From assembly GCA_016930675.1 (NCBI GenBank), contig JAFGGG010000036.1, positions 1 through 64,000 of the forward strand: a stretch of DNA of 64,000 nucleotides, read 5' to 3'. A program made the translations under genes and the position numbers. Shown in pieces: positions 47,877 through 57,013 of the stretch. The notes below the pieces were generated by a model. It saw only the letters and a program-made list of their open reading frames with translations. It did not search any database and was not told where the DNA came from. Position 1 is the stretch's first letter; each line of letters starts with the position of its first letter. This DNA is from Spirochaetales bacterium (lineage in GTDB: Bacteria > Spirochaetota > Spirochaetia > SZUA-6 > RPPD01).

Positions 47877-47911
47877 GTTTGTTTTGGAATTTGCACTGTA
47901 AGTGAATACAA

Positions 47912-48379
47912 ATGGAGACATTTCAAAAACAGCTTGCGGAAGAGGTGAGCAAGGAAATCGGGCCGGTACTTAAGGCTCTGGAATTTATTCCCGTTGAAGT
48001 CCATGTGGGAAGTATAAAGGGCATAAGTCTTGTTTCTGTAGTTATTTACAGCAGCGGGGGCGTTAGTATAGATGATTGCGCAAAAGTCTCCAAACTTATT
48101 TATCCGAAATTGGAGTTGATACAGGACTTAGGCAATTTTAGTCTTGAAGTTTCGTCACCGGGCATTGGTAGAATATTTAAAAGCAGAGAAGAATATAAAA
48201 TTTTTGAGGGGAAAGCGGTGTCCATTTTGACGCATGACAGTAGTGACTGGATTAATGGGATTATCGATCATGTAGATGATAATACCGTTTTTGTGAAAAG
48301 GAAAGATGAGCTTGTGAGTATAAAATTTGATATGATAAAAAAATCAAAATTAGAAAATACTACTGAGGAGGGAAAATAG
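47912..48379 (+). CDS. rimP: Ribosome maturation factor RimP
   Basis: Needed for 30S subunit maturation. The 155-aa protein has the two-domain pattern of the family: LEFIPVEVHVG in place of the usual LxLVDVE, VVIYSSGGVSIDDCAKVSK and LEVSSPGIGRIFKSREEYKIFEGK, then a C-terminal SH3-like barrel. It is the first gene of the nusA operon, the almost universal order. nusA follows one base after the stop. Confidence 0.95.
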   Translation: METFQKQLAEEVSKEIGPVLKALEFIPVEVHVGSIKGISLVSVVIYSSGGVSIDDCAKVSKLIYPKLELIQDLGNFSLEVSSPGIGRIFKSREEYKIFEGKAVSILTHDSSDWINGIIDHVDDNTVFVKRKDELVSIKFDMIKKSKLENTTEEGK

Positions 48380-48380
48380 C

Positions 48381-49895
48381 ATGTCCTCTGAAATGGCAGA
48401 TGCTATTAAGCGGATTGTACAGGAAAAAGGTGTACCCGAAGAACTCATAGTCAAAACAATAGAAGAAGCATTGCTCGCCGCTTATAAAAAAAAGTTCGGC
48501 ACTGTGGAAAATGCTGTTATTCGTTTTAATGAAGAGTCTTCCGAAGTCACGGTTTTCGCGAAAAAAAAGATAGTGGAAGAAGTTTTGGATGAGGTTACGG
48601 AAATCTCGTTGAAAGAAGCTCTCGGTTATAATGAGGCGAGTGAGATCGGCGATGAATTATTAATAGAAGTAAATCCGAAGGAATTCGATCGAGGTGCTAT
48701 CCAAAGCGCCAAGCAAAAGGCCAAACAGACCTTAAGAGAAATACAAAAGGATACTCTTTACTCCGAATTTAAGGAAAAAGTCGGGGAGATGGTTATCGGT
48801 TATTATCAGAGGGAGCGAAACGGCAACATATTTGTTGATCTGGGAAAAACCGAAGGAATCCTTCCTAAGAAATACCAATCACCGCGAGAGATTTATCATG
48901 TAAACGACCGGATAAAGGCTTTTATTTATGAAGTTAATAAAACGCCCAGCGGATTACAAATCATTCTATCTCGGACCCATACGGAATTTGTTAAAAAGAT
49001 ATTTGAGCTGGAAGTACCTGAAATCTATGACCATACGATTGAGATATTTAAAATTGTGCGGGAGCCCGGTTATCGCACGAAAATTGCCGTATACACGAAT
49101 AAGGAGGATGTGGATCCGGTTGGAGCTTGTGTGGGATTAAAGGGAGTGAGAATTCAGGCGATTGTCAAGGAAATGGAAGGAGAAAAGGTGGATATCCTTA
49201 AGTATGATGCTAATGGTATTGACTTTATTAAAAACGCTTTATCTCCAGCTAAGGTTGCTCATGTGGTAATTTTAGATGAGGCAAAAAAACAGGCACTCGC
49301 TTTGGTGGACGACAGTCAGCTTTCATTGGCAATAGGCAAACAAGGACTAAATGTAAGACTTGCGAATAGGCTGGTAGACTGGAACATTGATGTAAAAACG
49401 AACCAGCAGTTCGAAGAAATGGATATTGCTGCCGAGACAAAAAAGAAGGTAAGTGCGCTTTTCGGTGATATTGAAGAAGAAGAGATCGAACAGATTTCGG
49501 AGCTGCCGGGAATAACTGATGAGTTGATAGAAGTGCTTAAAAATAATAAGATTGAATTAATTGAAACTCTGGTCTCCATGAAGGATGATGACCTTCTCGC
49601 ATTAGAGGGGATGACAGATGAGTATTTGCAGCAGATTAAAAAAATAATCGAAGAAACCATTGAAATTGTTGAAGAGGAAGAAGAACAAGAAATCCTTGAA
49701 GCAGAAGGTGAACAGGAGGCCGGACAGGAGGAGGTTGCCCAAATAGAGGATGCAGAGGAAGGCGAGATTGAAGAAGACAGCTATGAATGCCCGGAATGCG
49801 GAAATAAAATTACGGCTGATATGACTGTCTGTCCCAGCTGTGGAGTGGGTTTAAGTTTTGAAGAAGAAGAAGAAGAAGAAGAGGAAGACAAATAG
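48381..49895 (+). CDS. nusA: Transcription factor NusA with C-terminal zinc ribbon and acidic tail
   Basis: Binds RNA polymerase and controls pausing, termination and antitermination. The N-terminal domain (1-125), S1 domain (about 130-200, MVIGYYQRERNGNIFVDLG), KH1/KH2 (about 205-345, GYRTKIAVYT, DPVGACVGLKGVRI, LAIGKQGLNVRLANRL) and one helix-hairpin-helix unit (ELPGITDELIEVL) are normal. The end is not. After an acidic linker, residues 468-504 form a CPEC-x10-CPSC zinc ribbon (Cys470, 473, 484, 487) closed by nine Glu in a row. There is a good RBS before the ATG, and infB follows 13 bases downstream. Confidence 0.96.
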   Translation: MSSEMADAIKRIVQEKGVPEELIVKTIEEALLAAYKKKFGTVENAVIRFNEESSEVTVFAKKKIVEEVLDEVTEISLKEALGYNEASEIGDELLIEVNPKEFDRGAIQSAKQKAKQTLREIQKDTLYSEFKEKVGEMVIGYYQRERNGNIFVDLGKTEGILPKKYQSPREIYHVNDRIKAFIYEVNKTPSGLQIILSRTHTEFVKKIFELEVPEIYDHTIEIFKIVREPGYRTKIAVYTNKEDVDPVGACVGLKGVRIQAIVKEMEGEKVDILKYDANGIDFIKNALSPAKVAHVVILDEAKKQALALVDDSQLSLAIGKQGLNVRLANRLVDWNIDVKTNQQFEEMDIAAETKKKVSALFGDIEEEEIEQISELPGITDELIEVLKNNKIELIETLVSMKDDDLLALEGMTDEYLQQIKKIIEETIEIVEEEEEQEILEAEGEQEAGQEEVAQIEDAEEGEIEEDSYECPECGNKITADMTVCPSCGVGLSFEEEEEEEEEDK

Positions 49896-49908
49896 GTAGA
49901 GAGGTACT

Positions 49909-52248
49909 ATGGCAGAGGAGAAGAAAAAAGAGAAAAAACCTAAAGCGACTCTAATTAAGCATAAGCAAAAGGAATCCCCGGATAAGCAGCCGGTAAAGCA
50001 GGAAAAAAAAGTTGTCGTGGTAAAAAAGAAAGTGGTAGTTGTTAAAAAGAAAGCACGTGTGGTAACGGAAGATAAAACGAAAAAGACTTTTGAGAAAAAG
50101 GGTGAAGAACGGAGGGGTGCTCCATCATATCAAAGAACAGACAGAAGGAATTATTCCAGAGTGACGAAAAAGCCGGGCGGCAGAGGAGATTTTAAAAAAG
50201 ATTTCAGCAAAAGCCGCGGCGGGGATAAGGGCAAATCGACAGCTAAATACAATCAGGAGCGTAAATCAGGGCCCGGTCAAAAAACGCGTGCAGCTAAAAC
50301 TGATTTTAAACCTGCAACCGATGACAAGAAGATTGCCAGCAGAAGATTTATAAAAACCAAGAAAAAATTTCTCTATCATAAATCCCGTCATGAAGAACAT
50401 GAAGAAAAACTGTTTCATCAAAAAAAGAAATCTACTACCAAAGCCAATCCCATACCCAAGCAAATTGCTATAATGGAAGTAATCACAGTTAGTGATCTGG
50501 CCAAAAAGATGAATCTTAAAGCCTCGGAACTCATCTCCAAGCTTATGAGTATGGGGATGATGGTAACCATTAATCAACAGATTGATGCTGAAACTGCGAC
50601 CATCTTAGCTTCGGAATACGGTTGTGATGTTAAGATTGTCTCTCTGTATGATGAAACAATTATCGAACAAGAAGATCAGGGTGATGTAAAATTATTACCT
50701 CGTCCGCCTATAGTCACGGTAATGGGCCATGTTGATCACGGTAAGACAAAATTACTGGATGCGATCAGGACTACCAATATTGTGGATTCCGAACATGGCG
50801 GGATAACTCAGCATATCGGCGCTTATGTTGTGGATGTGAACGGTAATAAAATTGTGTTTCTTGATACGCCGGGTCACGAGGCTTTTACTCTTATGAGAGC
50901 CAGGGGAGCTCAGGTTACAGATATCGTTATCTTGGTTGTGGCTGCGGACGATGGTGTAATGCCGCAGACTATTGAAGCTATTAATCATGCAAAAGCCGGC
51001 GATGTCCCAATCATTGTCGCAATTAATAAAACCGACCTGCCGGATGCCAATACGGAAAAAGTCAAGCAACAGCTGGCCGAATATGAACTGATGCCGGAAA
51101 CATGGGGAGGTCATACTCTTTTTAATGAGATTTCCGCGTTAAAGAAACAGGGAATCAATGAACTTTTAGACTCGATTTTACTTCAGGCCGAAATGCTTGA
51201 ATTGAATGCCAATCATGATTGTAATGCGTCCGGAAAAGTAATTGAGTCGAAGATTGATCAGGGCAGAGGTATTATTGCAACTGTACTTATCCAGCAGGGC
51301 ACCTTGCATGTGGGAGATTCCTTTGTGGCAGGTATTTACTCCGGTAAAGTCAGGGCCATGTTTAACGATAGAGGAGAAAAGGTAGGAGAGGCTACACCGT
51401 CCATTCCGGTTGAGATTTTAGGTTTTACGGGCATACCCGATGCCGGCGATCCTTTTCAGGTCACTAAATCCGAGAAGAAGGCCCGACAGATCGGAACAAA
51501 ACGTCAAGAGCTAAAGAAACTGGAAGAAGCGCAAAATGTAAAGAAGATCACACTTGATAATCTCTATGAGCAAATTAAAGAAGGCGAGATTCAGGAGCTT
51601 AAAGTTGTTATTAAGGGAGATGTTCACGGTTCGGTTGAAGCCCTGCAAACGGCGCTGGAAAAATTAAGTACCAGCGAGGTGCGCCTCAATGTGATTCACG
51701 CACTGGCCGGGGCCATAAATGAAAGTGATGTCAGGCTTGCCTCCAGTTCCAATGCGCTGATTATCGGTTTTCACGTTCGTCCTACATCTAATGCACAAAT
51801 TCTCGCTGATCGGGAAAAGGTGGAAATAAAAAAATATAATGTAATTTATGATGCCGTAGATCAAATAAAACAGGCAATGGAAGGCATGCTGCAGCCGGAG
51901 GTCAAAGAGGAAGTAGTGGGTAAGGTAGAGGTCCGCGATACATTTAAAGTTCCAAAAATCGGAATGATCGCGGGTTGTTATGTTGTTTCAGGAGTAGTAA
52001 GGAGAGGATTAGAGGTTCGCCTTATCAGAGACGACGTTGAAATTTATAGAGGAAAGATATCTTCGTTAAAACGCTTTAAAGAAGATGTACGTGAGGTTGA
52101 ATCAGGATATGAATGCGGAATTGGTATTGAGAATTATAATGATATAAAAGTGGGTGATGCCATTGAAGTGGTTGAGTTGAAGGAATATGCCAAATCGCTG
52201 GATGAAGGTAAAAAGGATGCAGACGATACGAACCAAAAAGGTAAATAG
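49909..52248 (+). CDS. infB: Translation initiation factor IF-2
   Basis: GTPase that brings initiator tRNA to the 30S subunit. In the 779-aa protein residues 1-180 are a very basic, low-complexity extension (including EKKVVVVKKKVVVVKKK). The IF2_N unit follows (VITVSDLAKKMNLKASELI), then the G domain with VMGHVDHGKTKLLDAI, DTPGHEAF and NKTDLPD, then domains II, III and the tRNA-binding C2 domain (GYECGIGIENYNDIKVGD). The 3' end overlaps rbfA by 32 bases. Confidence 0.98.
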   Translation: MAEEKKKEKKPKATLIKHKQKESPDKQPVKQEKKVVVVKKKVVVVKKKARVVTEDKTKKTFEKKGEERRGAPSYQRTDRRNYSRVTKKPGGRGDFKKDFSKSRGGDKGKSTAKYNQERKSGPGQKTRAAKTDFKPATDDKKIASRRFIKTKKKFLYHKSRHEEHEEKLFHQKKKSTTKANPIPKQIAIMEVITVSDLAKKMNLKASELISKLMSMGMMVTINQQIDAETATILASEYGCDVKIVSLYDETIIEQEDQGDVKLLPRPPIVTVMGHVDHGKTKLLDAIRTTNIVDSEHGGITQHIGAYVVDVNGNKIVFLDTPGHEAFTLMRARGAQVTDIVILVVAADDGVMPQTIEAINHAKAGDVPIIVAINKTDLPDANTEKVKQQLAEYELMPETWGGHTLFNEISALKKQGINELLDSILLQAEMLELNANHDCNASGKVIESKIDQGRGIIATVLIQQGTLHVGDSFVAGIYSGKVRAMFNDRGEKVGEATPSIPVEILGFTGIPDAGDPFQVTKSEKKARQIGTKRQELKKLEEAQNVKKITLDNLYEQIKEGEIQELKVVIKGDVHGSVEALQTALEKLSTSEVRLNVIHALAGAINESDVRLASSSNALIIGFHVRPTSNAQILADREKVEIKKYNVIYDAVDQIKQAMEGMLQPEVKEEVVGKVEVRDTFKVPKIGMIAGCYVVSGVVRRGLEVRLIRDDVEIYRGKISSLKRFKEDVREVESGYECGIGIENYNDIKVGDAIEVVELKEYAKSLDEGKKDADDTNQKGK

Positions 52249-52639
52249 TTTTCTAAAAGAAGAGATTAGTAAATTAATCTTGAATAATAAAATAAAGGAT
52301 CCCCGGATCGACGGGCTTATTACAATTACTGATGTTGAAGTATCTAAAGATATGCAGTATGCCAAAGTTTTCATATCATGTATCGGATCCGAAGAAAAAA
52401 GAGTTTCTATAATATCGGGTTTGAACCATGCGACCGGGTTCATCCAAAAGGAAATCGGGAAAAACATGCATACCAGGTACACGCCCAGATTAACTTTTTA
52501 TTATGATAATTCATTGGAACGCGGGTTTAGAATAACAAAAAAAATTAACGAAATAGGTATTTGCCACGAAGAACACAAAAAGACAGAGGCAGAAATTTCT
52601 CACAAAGCCCACAAAGAACACAGAGGAAAACATACGTAA
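52217..52639 (+). CDS. rbfA: Ribosome-binding factor A with an element-derived C-terminal tail
   Basis: Cold-shock 30S maturation factor. The KH-type core (residues 1-115: KVNSFLKEEISKLILNN, KDPRIDGLITITDVEVSKDMQYAKVF, TPRLTFYYDNSLERGFRI) is normal. The start ATG 52217 lies inside infB and gives MQTIRTKK; the frame is open 30 bases further up. The last 23 residues (EEHKKTEAEISHKAHKEHRG and on) are His/Lys/Glu-rich and are encoded by a repetitive CACAAAGAACAC-type sequence, so they look like an acquired extension. Confidence 0.92.
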   Translation: MQTIRTKKVNSFLKEEISKLILNNKIKDPRIDGLITITDVEVSKDMQYAKVFISCIGSEEKRVSIISGLNHATGFIQKEIGKNMHTRYTPRLTFYYDNSLERGFRITKKINEIGICHEEHKKTEAEISHKAHKEHRGKHT

Positions 52640-52730
52640 TTCATTATTTAATTATTATATGCTGTTTTTAGTAGAATTAACTGATTTTAAGATAAAAATT
52701 AATGTCTTTGTGACCTCTGTGAGAGATATT
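52565..52730. repeat. Inverted-repeat element of the CACAAAG/CACAGAGG type at the rbfA 3' end
   Basis: The left arm (about 52597-52632, TCTCACAAAGCCCACAAAGA then ACACAGAGG) is an imperfect inverted match to the right arm (about 52703-52726, TCTTTGTGACCTCTGTGAGAGA), with some 70 AT-rich bases between. CACGAAGAACAC at 52565 extends the left arm. The left arm is translated as the RbfA tail. It looks like a small non-coding mobile or REP-like element. Confidence 0.6.
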
Positions 52731-52779
52731 TATTTTTTTTTGCAATCTGTTAGTGCCCGTTGTGGTGAGCATATTTAAG

Positions 52780-53661
52780 ATGAACGGTTTGATCCTCCTT
52801 AATAAACCAAAAGGAATTACATCTTTTTCCGTACTTCACGATGTTAAAAAGAAATTAGGAATAACACGTGTAGGGCACACCGGTACTCTCGATAAATTCG
52901 CTTGCGGACTGCTTATCGTATTAGCCGGAAGCTTCACCAGGTTGGCGAACCTTTTTTTAGATTTACCCAAAGCTTATAAAACGGTTATTTGCTTTGGTAA
53001 AGAGACCGCGACATTGGACCCTTTCGGGGAGGTGGTAGCACAAGGAACTATTCCGGAAGCCGAAGCCATAAACAGGGTGCTGGGCTCTTTCCAAGGGGAA
53101 ATCACCCAGGTGCCTCCACGGTATTCTGCTGTTCATGTTAACGGAAAAAGGGCATACCATTATGCATTGCTAGGTAAAGAGATCGCGTTGAAAGCACGGC
53201 CAATTACTGTTCACAAGCTAGTGGTTCATAATTATACAGCGCCCTTGTTAACCCTTGACGTTACCTGTTCTAAAGGCACCTATATCAGAGCGTTAGCCCG
53301 TGATCTTGCGTATAAGCTGGATACATACGCTTTTGTGCAGGAACTGTCGAGGTATGGTGTCGGGCCGTTTCTTGTTTCCGAAGCGGTTGATCCTGTGAGA
53401 TTTAATCCGGATGTGCATGTGCAAACCGCTGCTCAATTCATGAAGAGGTTAACAAACATAGGCTGTTTGACCGTGCGTGAGGAATACTGCAGGAGCGCTA
53501 TCCATGGGAAAGCGCTTAACGATGATAACTTTATGGAAGCTGAGATTACCTCCGGCTCTTACGCGCTTTTCGACTCGCGTGGTGATTTTCTTGCGCTTGT
53601 AACTAAAACACATAATTCCTATAGGTATCAGATGGTGGTCTCGAGGGAAAAACAAGTATGA
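52780..53661 (+). CDS. truB: tRNA pseudouridine-55 synthase TruB
   Basis: Makes pseudouridine 55 in the T-loop of tRNAs. The 293-aa protein has GLILLNKPKGITSF, the catalytic Asp in VGHTGTLDKFACGLL (the usual TLDP reads TLDK), YKTVICFGKETATLD, QVPPRYSAVHVNGKRAYHYA and CSKGTYIRALARDL. The start ATG 52780 is preferred to the upstream frame in the repeat region. The stop overlaps ribF by four bases. Confidence 0.96.
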   Translation: MNGLILLNKPKGITSFSVLHDVKKKLGITRVGHTGTLDKFACGLLIVLAGSFTRLANLFLDLPKAYKTVICFGKETATLDPFGEVVAQGTIPEAEAINRVLGSFQGEITQVPPRYSAVHVNGKRAYHYALLGKEIALKARPITVHKLVVHNYTAPLLTLDVTCSKGTYIRALARDLAYKLDTYAFVQELSRYGVGPFLVSEAVDPVRFNPDVHVQTAAQFMKRLTNIGCLTVREEYCRSAIHGKALNDDNFMEAEITSGSYALFDSRGDFLALVTKTHNSYRYQMVVSREKQV

Positions 53662-54476
53662 GAAAAATATTATGGCAGGAAGCGATCAATGGAAAAGCTA
53701 AAGTGTTGAATGACGCATCCGTTACAATCGGTGTGTTTGACGGATTGCATAGCGGTCACAGAGTGCTGATCAAGCGTATTGTACATAATTCTCATAACTA
53801 TCTTCCTGTAGTTGTTACTTTTAAAGAGAATCCGGCCAAGCTGCTTCAAGGGGACAAATTTTCCGGAGATATTCTGACCGAAAATCAAAAAATGGTAAAA
53901 CTGGCAGGAATGGGCGTGTATGCGGTGGTGCTGATTGACTTTTCTTATAATTTCAGTAGAATAAGCGCTGAAAACTTTTTTAATTTTTTAAATGCTGCTT
54001 TTACTATAAAAGAAATGGTAGTTGGTTATAACTTTCACTTCGGCAATGCACAAAGCGCGGATAGTGACGTACTAAAAAAACTGACAACAAAAGAGCATAT
54101 TGCCTTAGAAGTGCTGCGGCCCGTTACCTATCGAAAGCAGGTTGTAAGCAGTACGCGAATTAGAGAAGCAATTTACCATGGTTTGTTTGATAAAGTAAAG
54201 GCAATGCTGGGAGATGAATATGTAGTACAGATTCCGGGGAAAAGCCTAGTGCGCAGGCTTGATCAAATTGTTTTTCTAAAGAAAGATGCAATTACCCAGG
54301 TCTTGCCTATGCAAGGCAGATATCTGTGTACATATAATCCCATGCGGGAAAATGAAAAGGGTGAGGTAGAAATTAAAGACAAAGAGCTTATTTGTAAAGT
54401 GGAGGATGATATTCACTTAGAGTCTCTTTGCTTTATGAAACCCATTGCGGTAAACCGCAATTTATCATTGACATAA
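53658..54476 (+). CDS. ribF: RibF-like FAD synthetase lacking a recognisable riboflavin kinase domain
   Basis: Bifunctional RibF makes FMN and then FAD. The 272-aa protein is shorter than the usual 300-320. Its nucleotidyltransferase half is intact: VTIGVFDGLHSGHRVLI, VVTFKENP, VVGYNFHFGNAQSADSDVL and VSSTRIREAI. The C-terminal part (about residues 190-272) lacks the kinase signature GxGRxLGFPTAN; in that position it reads IPGKSLVRRLDQIVFLKK, although VLPMQGRYLC still resembles the following strand. It probably adenylylates FMN only, or has another role. ATG overlaps the truB stop. Confidence 0.88.
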   Translation: MRKILWQEAINGKAKVLNDASVTIGVFDGLHSGHRVLIKRIVHNSHNYLPVVVTFKENPAKLLQGDKFSGDILTENQKMVKLAGMGVYAVVLIDFSYNFSRISAENFFNFLNAAFTIKEMVVGYNFHFGNAQSADSDVLKKLTTKEHIALEVLRPVTYRKQVVSSTRIREAIYHGLFDKVKAMLGDEYVVQIPGKSLVRRLDQIVFLKKDAITQVLPMQGRYLCTYNPMRENEKGEVEIKDKELICKVEDDIHLESLCFMKPIAVNRNLSLT

Positions 54477-54539
54477 TTTTTGTAAAAATAACAAAAATTA
54501 CGCCAATGATTTTAAATAGGTTAAAGAAAGGAGTAAGGA

Positions 54540-54809
54540 ATGGCACTGACAAAAGATAAAAAGAGCGAACTCGTTAAGAAGTTTGGCAAAGCGGATACTG
54601 ATACCGGTGCAACGGAAGTACAACTGGCCTTGGTTATTGAAAGGATTAATCAGTTGAAAGATCATTTTGATACTCATAAAAAAGATCATAACTCACGTCG
54701 GGGACTTCTGAAACTCGTAGGTCAACGCAGACGTTTGCTCAACTATCTAAAAAAAACCAATCTTGAACGCTACCGCGAAGTGCTTAAAAATTTAAATATT
54801 CGAAAATAG
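54540..54809 (+). CDS. rpsO: Small-subunit ribosomal protein S15
   Basis: Binds the central domain of 16S rRNA. The 89-aa protein has the whole family pattern: DTGATEVQLALVIERINQL, HFDTHKKDHNSRRGLLKLVG and RRRLLNYLKKTNLERY. AAAGGAG precedes the ATG. A TTGACA at 54468-54473, overlapping the end of ribF, with TAACAA 15 bases on could be an internal promoter. pnp follows 20 bases downstream, the classical rpsO-pnp pair. Confidence 0.98.
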   Translation: MALTKDKKSELVKKFGKADTDTGATEVQLALVIERINQLKDHFDTHKKDHNSRRGLLKLVGQRRRLLNYLKKTNLERYREVLKNLNIRK

Positions 54810-54829
54810 AAATGATTTAAGGAGAAAAA

Positions 54830-57013
54830 ATGATTCATAAGGTTTCATTAAAACTCAAGGACGATGAATTGATTCTTGAGACTGGACGTATGGCCAGACA
54901 AGCAAATGGCGCGGTTTACGCACGGTACGGCGGATCGGTTGTAATTGCCACGGTATGCGCTTCCAGAGAAAATATTGAGGGTATTGATTATGTACCTCTT
55001 TCGGTTGAATATAATGAAAAATACTATGCGGCCGGAAAAATACCCGGCGGATTTCTGAAAAGAGAGGGCAGACCCAAGGACAAGGAAATACTCGTCTGTC
55101 GGCTTATCGACAGACCGATGCGGCCGCTGTTCCCAAAAAAAATAAGGCGGGATATTCAGGTTGTGCCTACCACAATCTCAACCGATCAGGTTAATCCGCC
55201 CGATATTATCGCCATGATCGCCTCTTCCGCTGCCGTAACTATATCCGATATACCATTCGCGGGTCCGATCGGGGCTGTCCGCATCGGTTATGTGGATAAA
55301 CAGTTTGTCGTGAATCCGACCTTTGAGCAGATTGAACAGGCCGAGCTGGATATTATTGTTGCCGGTACCAGTGAAGGTATTACCATGGTTGAGGGAGGGG
55401 GCAAAGAGGTCGCTGAAGAGATAATGCTTGAGGCGATTGATGAAGCGCATAAAATAATCAAGCAGATATGCGATTTACAGCAGGAGTTGGCGAAAAAGGC
55501 CGGCAGAGAAAAATTTGAATTGGAAATACCGGAACAAGCGCCTTTAGCCTGCAAAGATGAACTCTGGAGCTGGGCGTTCCCCAAAATGGAGCAGGCCTGC
55601 TTTGTTGCAGGAAAGCAGAACAGGGTGGAGGCAATGCAGGCTGTTTACAAAGAAGCCAAGGAAGTGTTCAAAGATAAAATTGAAGAGACGCAGGAAAAAG
55701 CCGTATATGAGCTGTTTGAAGAAATGGAAACGAACATAGTAAGGAATTCAATTTTAACACATAAGAAACGAACTGATAACAGAGGACCGGAAGATATCAG
55801 ACAGATTTCTTGTGAAGTGGATGTACTGCCCAGGACCCACGGATCAGCCCTGTTTACCAGGGGCGAGACCCAGTCTTTAACTGTGGCCACCTTAGGTACG
55901 GTATTTGACGAACAAATAATGGATGACATCGAAGGCGATACACGTAAAAGTTTTTTACTGCACTATAATTTTCCGCCGTTCTCAGTCGGAGAAACCGGTC
56001 GAATGGGAACAGGAAGAAGAGAAATCGGACACGGTCATCTGGCCGAAAGAGCGCTTACCGCTTTGCTTCCCCCAAAGGACGAGTTTCCTTATACATTGCG
56101 GATTGTTTCGGAAATCCTCGAATCCAACGGATCTTCGTCTATGGCCACCGTGTGCGCGGGCTCTCTGGCATTACTTAACGCCGGAGTCCCTATTAAAAAG
56201 CAGATAGCCGGTATTGCAATGGGATTAATCGCGGAAGGCAGTGACTATGTGGTTTTAAGTGATATTTTAGGTGAAGAAGATCATCTGGGTGATATGGATT
56301 TTAAGGTAGCAGGTACGGCCGAGGGTATAACCGCTTTTCAAATGGATATTAAAATCGCCGGAGTAGATCCTTCTATAATGAAGACTGCTTTGGAGCAGGC
56401 AAAAGCCGGACGACTTCATATTTTAAATATCATGAATCAGACCATCAGTGAACCTCGTGGTGAGATTTCGGAATATGCTCCTAAAATTATTAATATTATG
56501 ATCAATGTCGATAAAATAGGAGCGGTAATCGGTCCGGGTGGTAAAATGATAAAGAGTATTACCGAAGAAACAGGGGCTACAATTAATATAGATAATGACG
56601 GCAAGGTGAGTATCTATTGCAAGGATAAAGAGGGCGCGGAGCGTGCTTTAAAAGCCATTAACGCGATAATTGAGGATCCTGAAGTGGGAAAAATCTATAC
56701 AGGCACGGTAAAACGAATAATGGATTTCGGTGCTTTTATTGAAATCTTACCGGGAAAAGAAGGTTTATGTCATATCTCAAGGCTGGCGGCCACTCGCGTA
56801 AATTCCGTATCCGATGTAGTAAAAGAAGGCCAGGAGGTCCAGGTCAAGCTAATGGAAATTGATTCTCAGGGGAGACTCAATTTATGCCATGTCGACGCTC
56901 TCGGAAACGAATCCGCCAAACCAGGCTATAACAGAGACAGAAACAGAAATAGAAAACCGTCTTCATCGCGCTATCGTGACAACAAGCGGGATAATAGACG
57001 GAGAGAGTATTGA
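54830..57013 (+). CDS. pnp: Polyribonucleotide nucleotidyltransferase (PNPase)
   Basis: 3'-5' phosphorolytic exoribonuclease. The 727-aa protein has two RNase PH domains (YAAGKIPGGFLKREGRPKDK, SRIDRPMRPLFP-type box LIDRPMRPLFPKKI, and TRGETQSLTVATLG with the phosphate-site GRREIGHGHLAERAL), a helical linker, a KH domain (IGAVIGPGGKMIKSITEETGA) and an S1 domain (GTVKRIMDFGAFIEILPGKEG), ending in a basic Arg/Asn-rich tail. AAGGAG precedes the ATG. The stop overlaps the next start (TTGA). Confidence 0.98.
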   Translation: MIHKVSLKLKDDELILETGRMARQANGAVYARYGGSVVIATVCASRENIEGIDYVPLSVEYNEKYYAAGKIPGGFLKREGRPKDKEILVCRLIDRPMRPLFPKKIRRDIQVVPTTISTDQVNPPDIIAMIASSAAVTISDIPFAGPIGAVRIGYVDKQFVVNPTFEQIEQAELDIIVAGTSEGITMVEGGGKEVAEEIMLEAIDEAHKIIKQICDLQQELAKKAGREKFELEIPEQAPLACKDELWSWAFPKMEQACFVAGKQNRVEAMQAVYKEAKEVFKDKIEETQEKAVYELFEEMETNIVRNSILTHKKRTDNRGPEDIRQISCEVDVLPRTHGSALFTRGETQSLTVATLGTVFDEQIMDDIEGDTRKSFLLHYNFPPFSVGETGRMGTGRREIGHGHLAERALTALLPPKDEFPYTLRIVSEILESNGSSSMATVCAGSLALLNAGVPIKKQIAGIAMGLIAEGSDYVVLSDILGEEDHLGDMDFKVAGTAEGITAFQMDIKIAGVDPSIMKTALEQAKAGRLHILNIMNQTISEPRGEISEYAPKIINIMINVDKIGAVIGPGGKMIKSITEETGATINIDNDGKVSIYCKDKEGAERALKAINAIIEDPEVGKIYTGTVKRIMDFGAFIEILPGKEGLCHISRLAATRVNSVSDVVKEGQEVQVKLMEIDSQGRLNLCHVDALGNESAKPGYNRDRNRNRKPSSSRYRDNKRDNRRREY

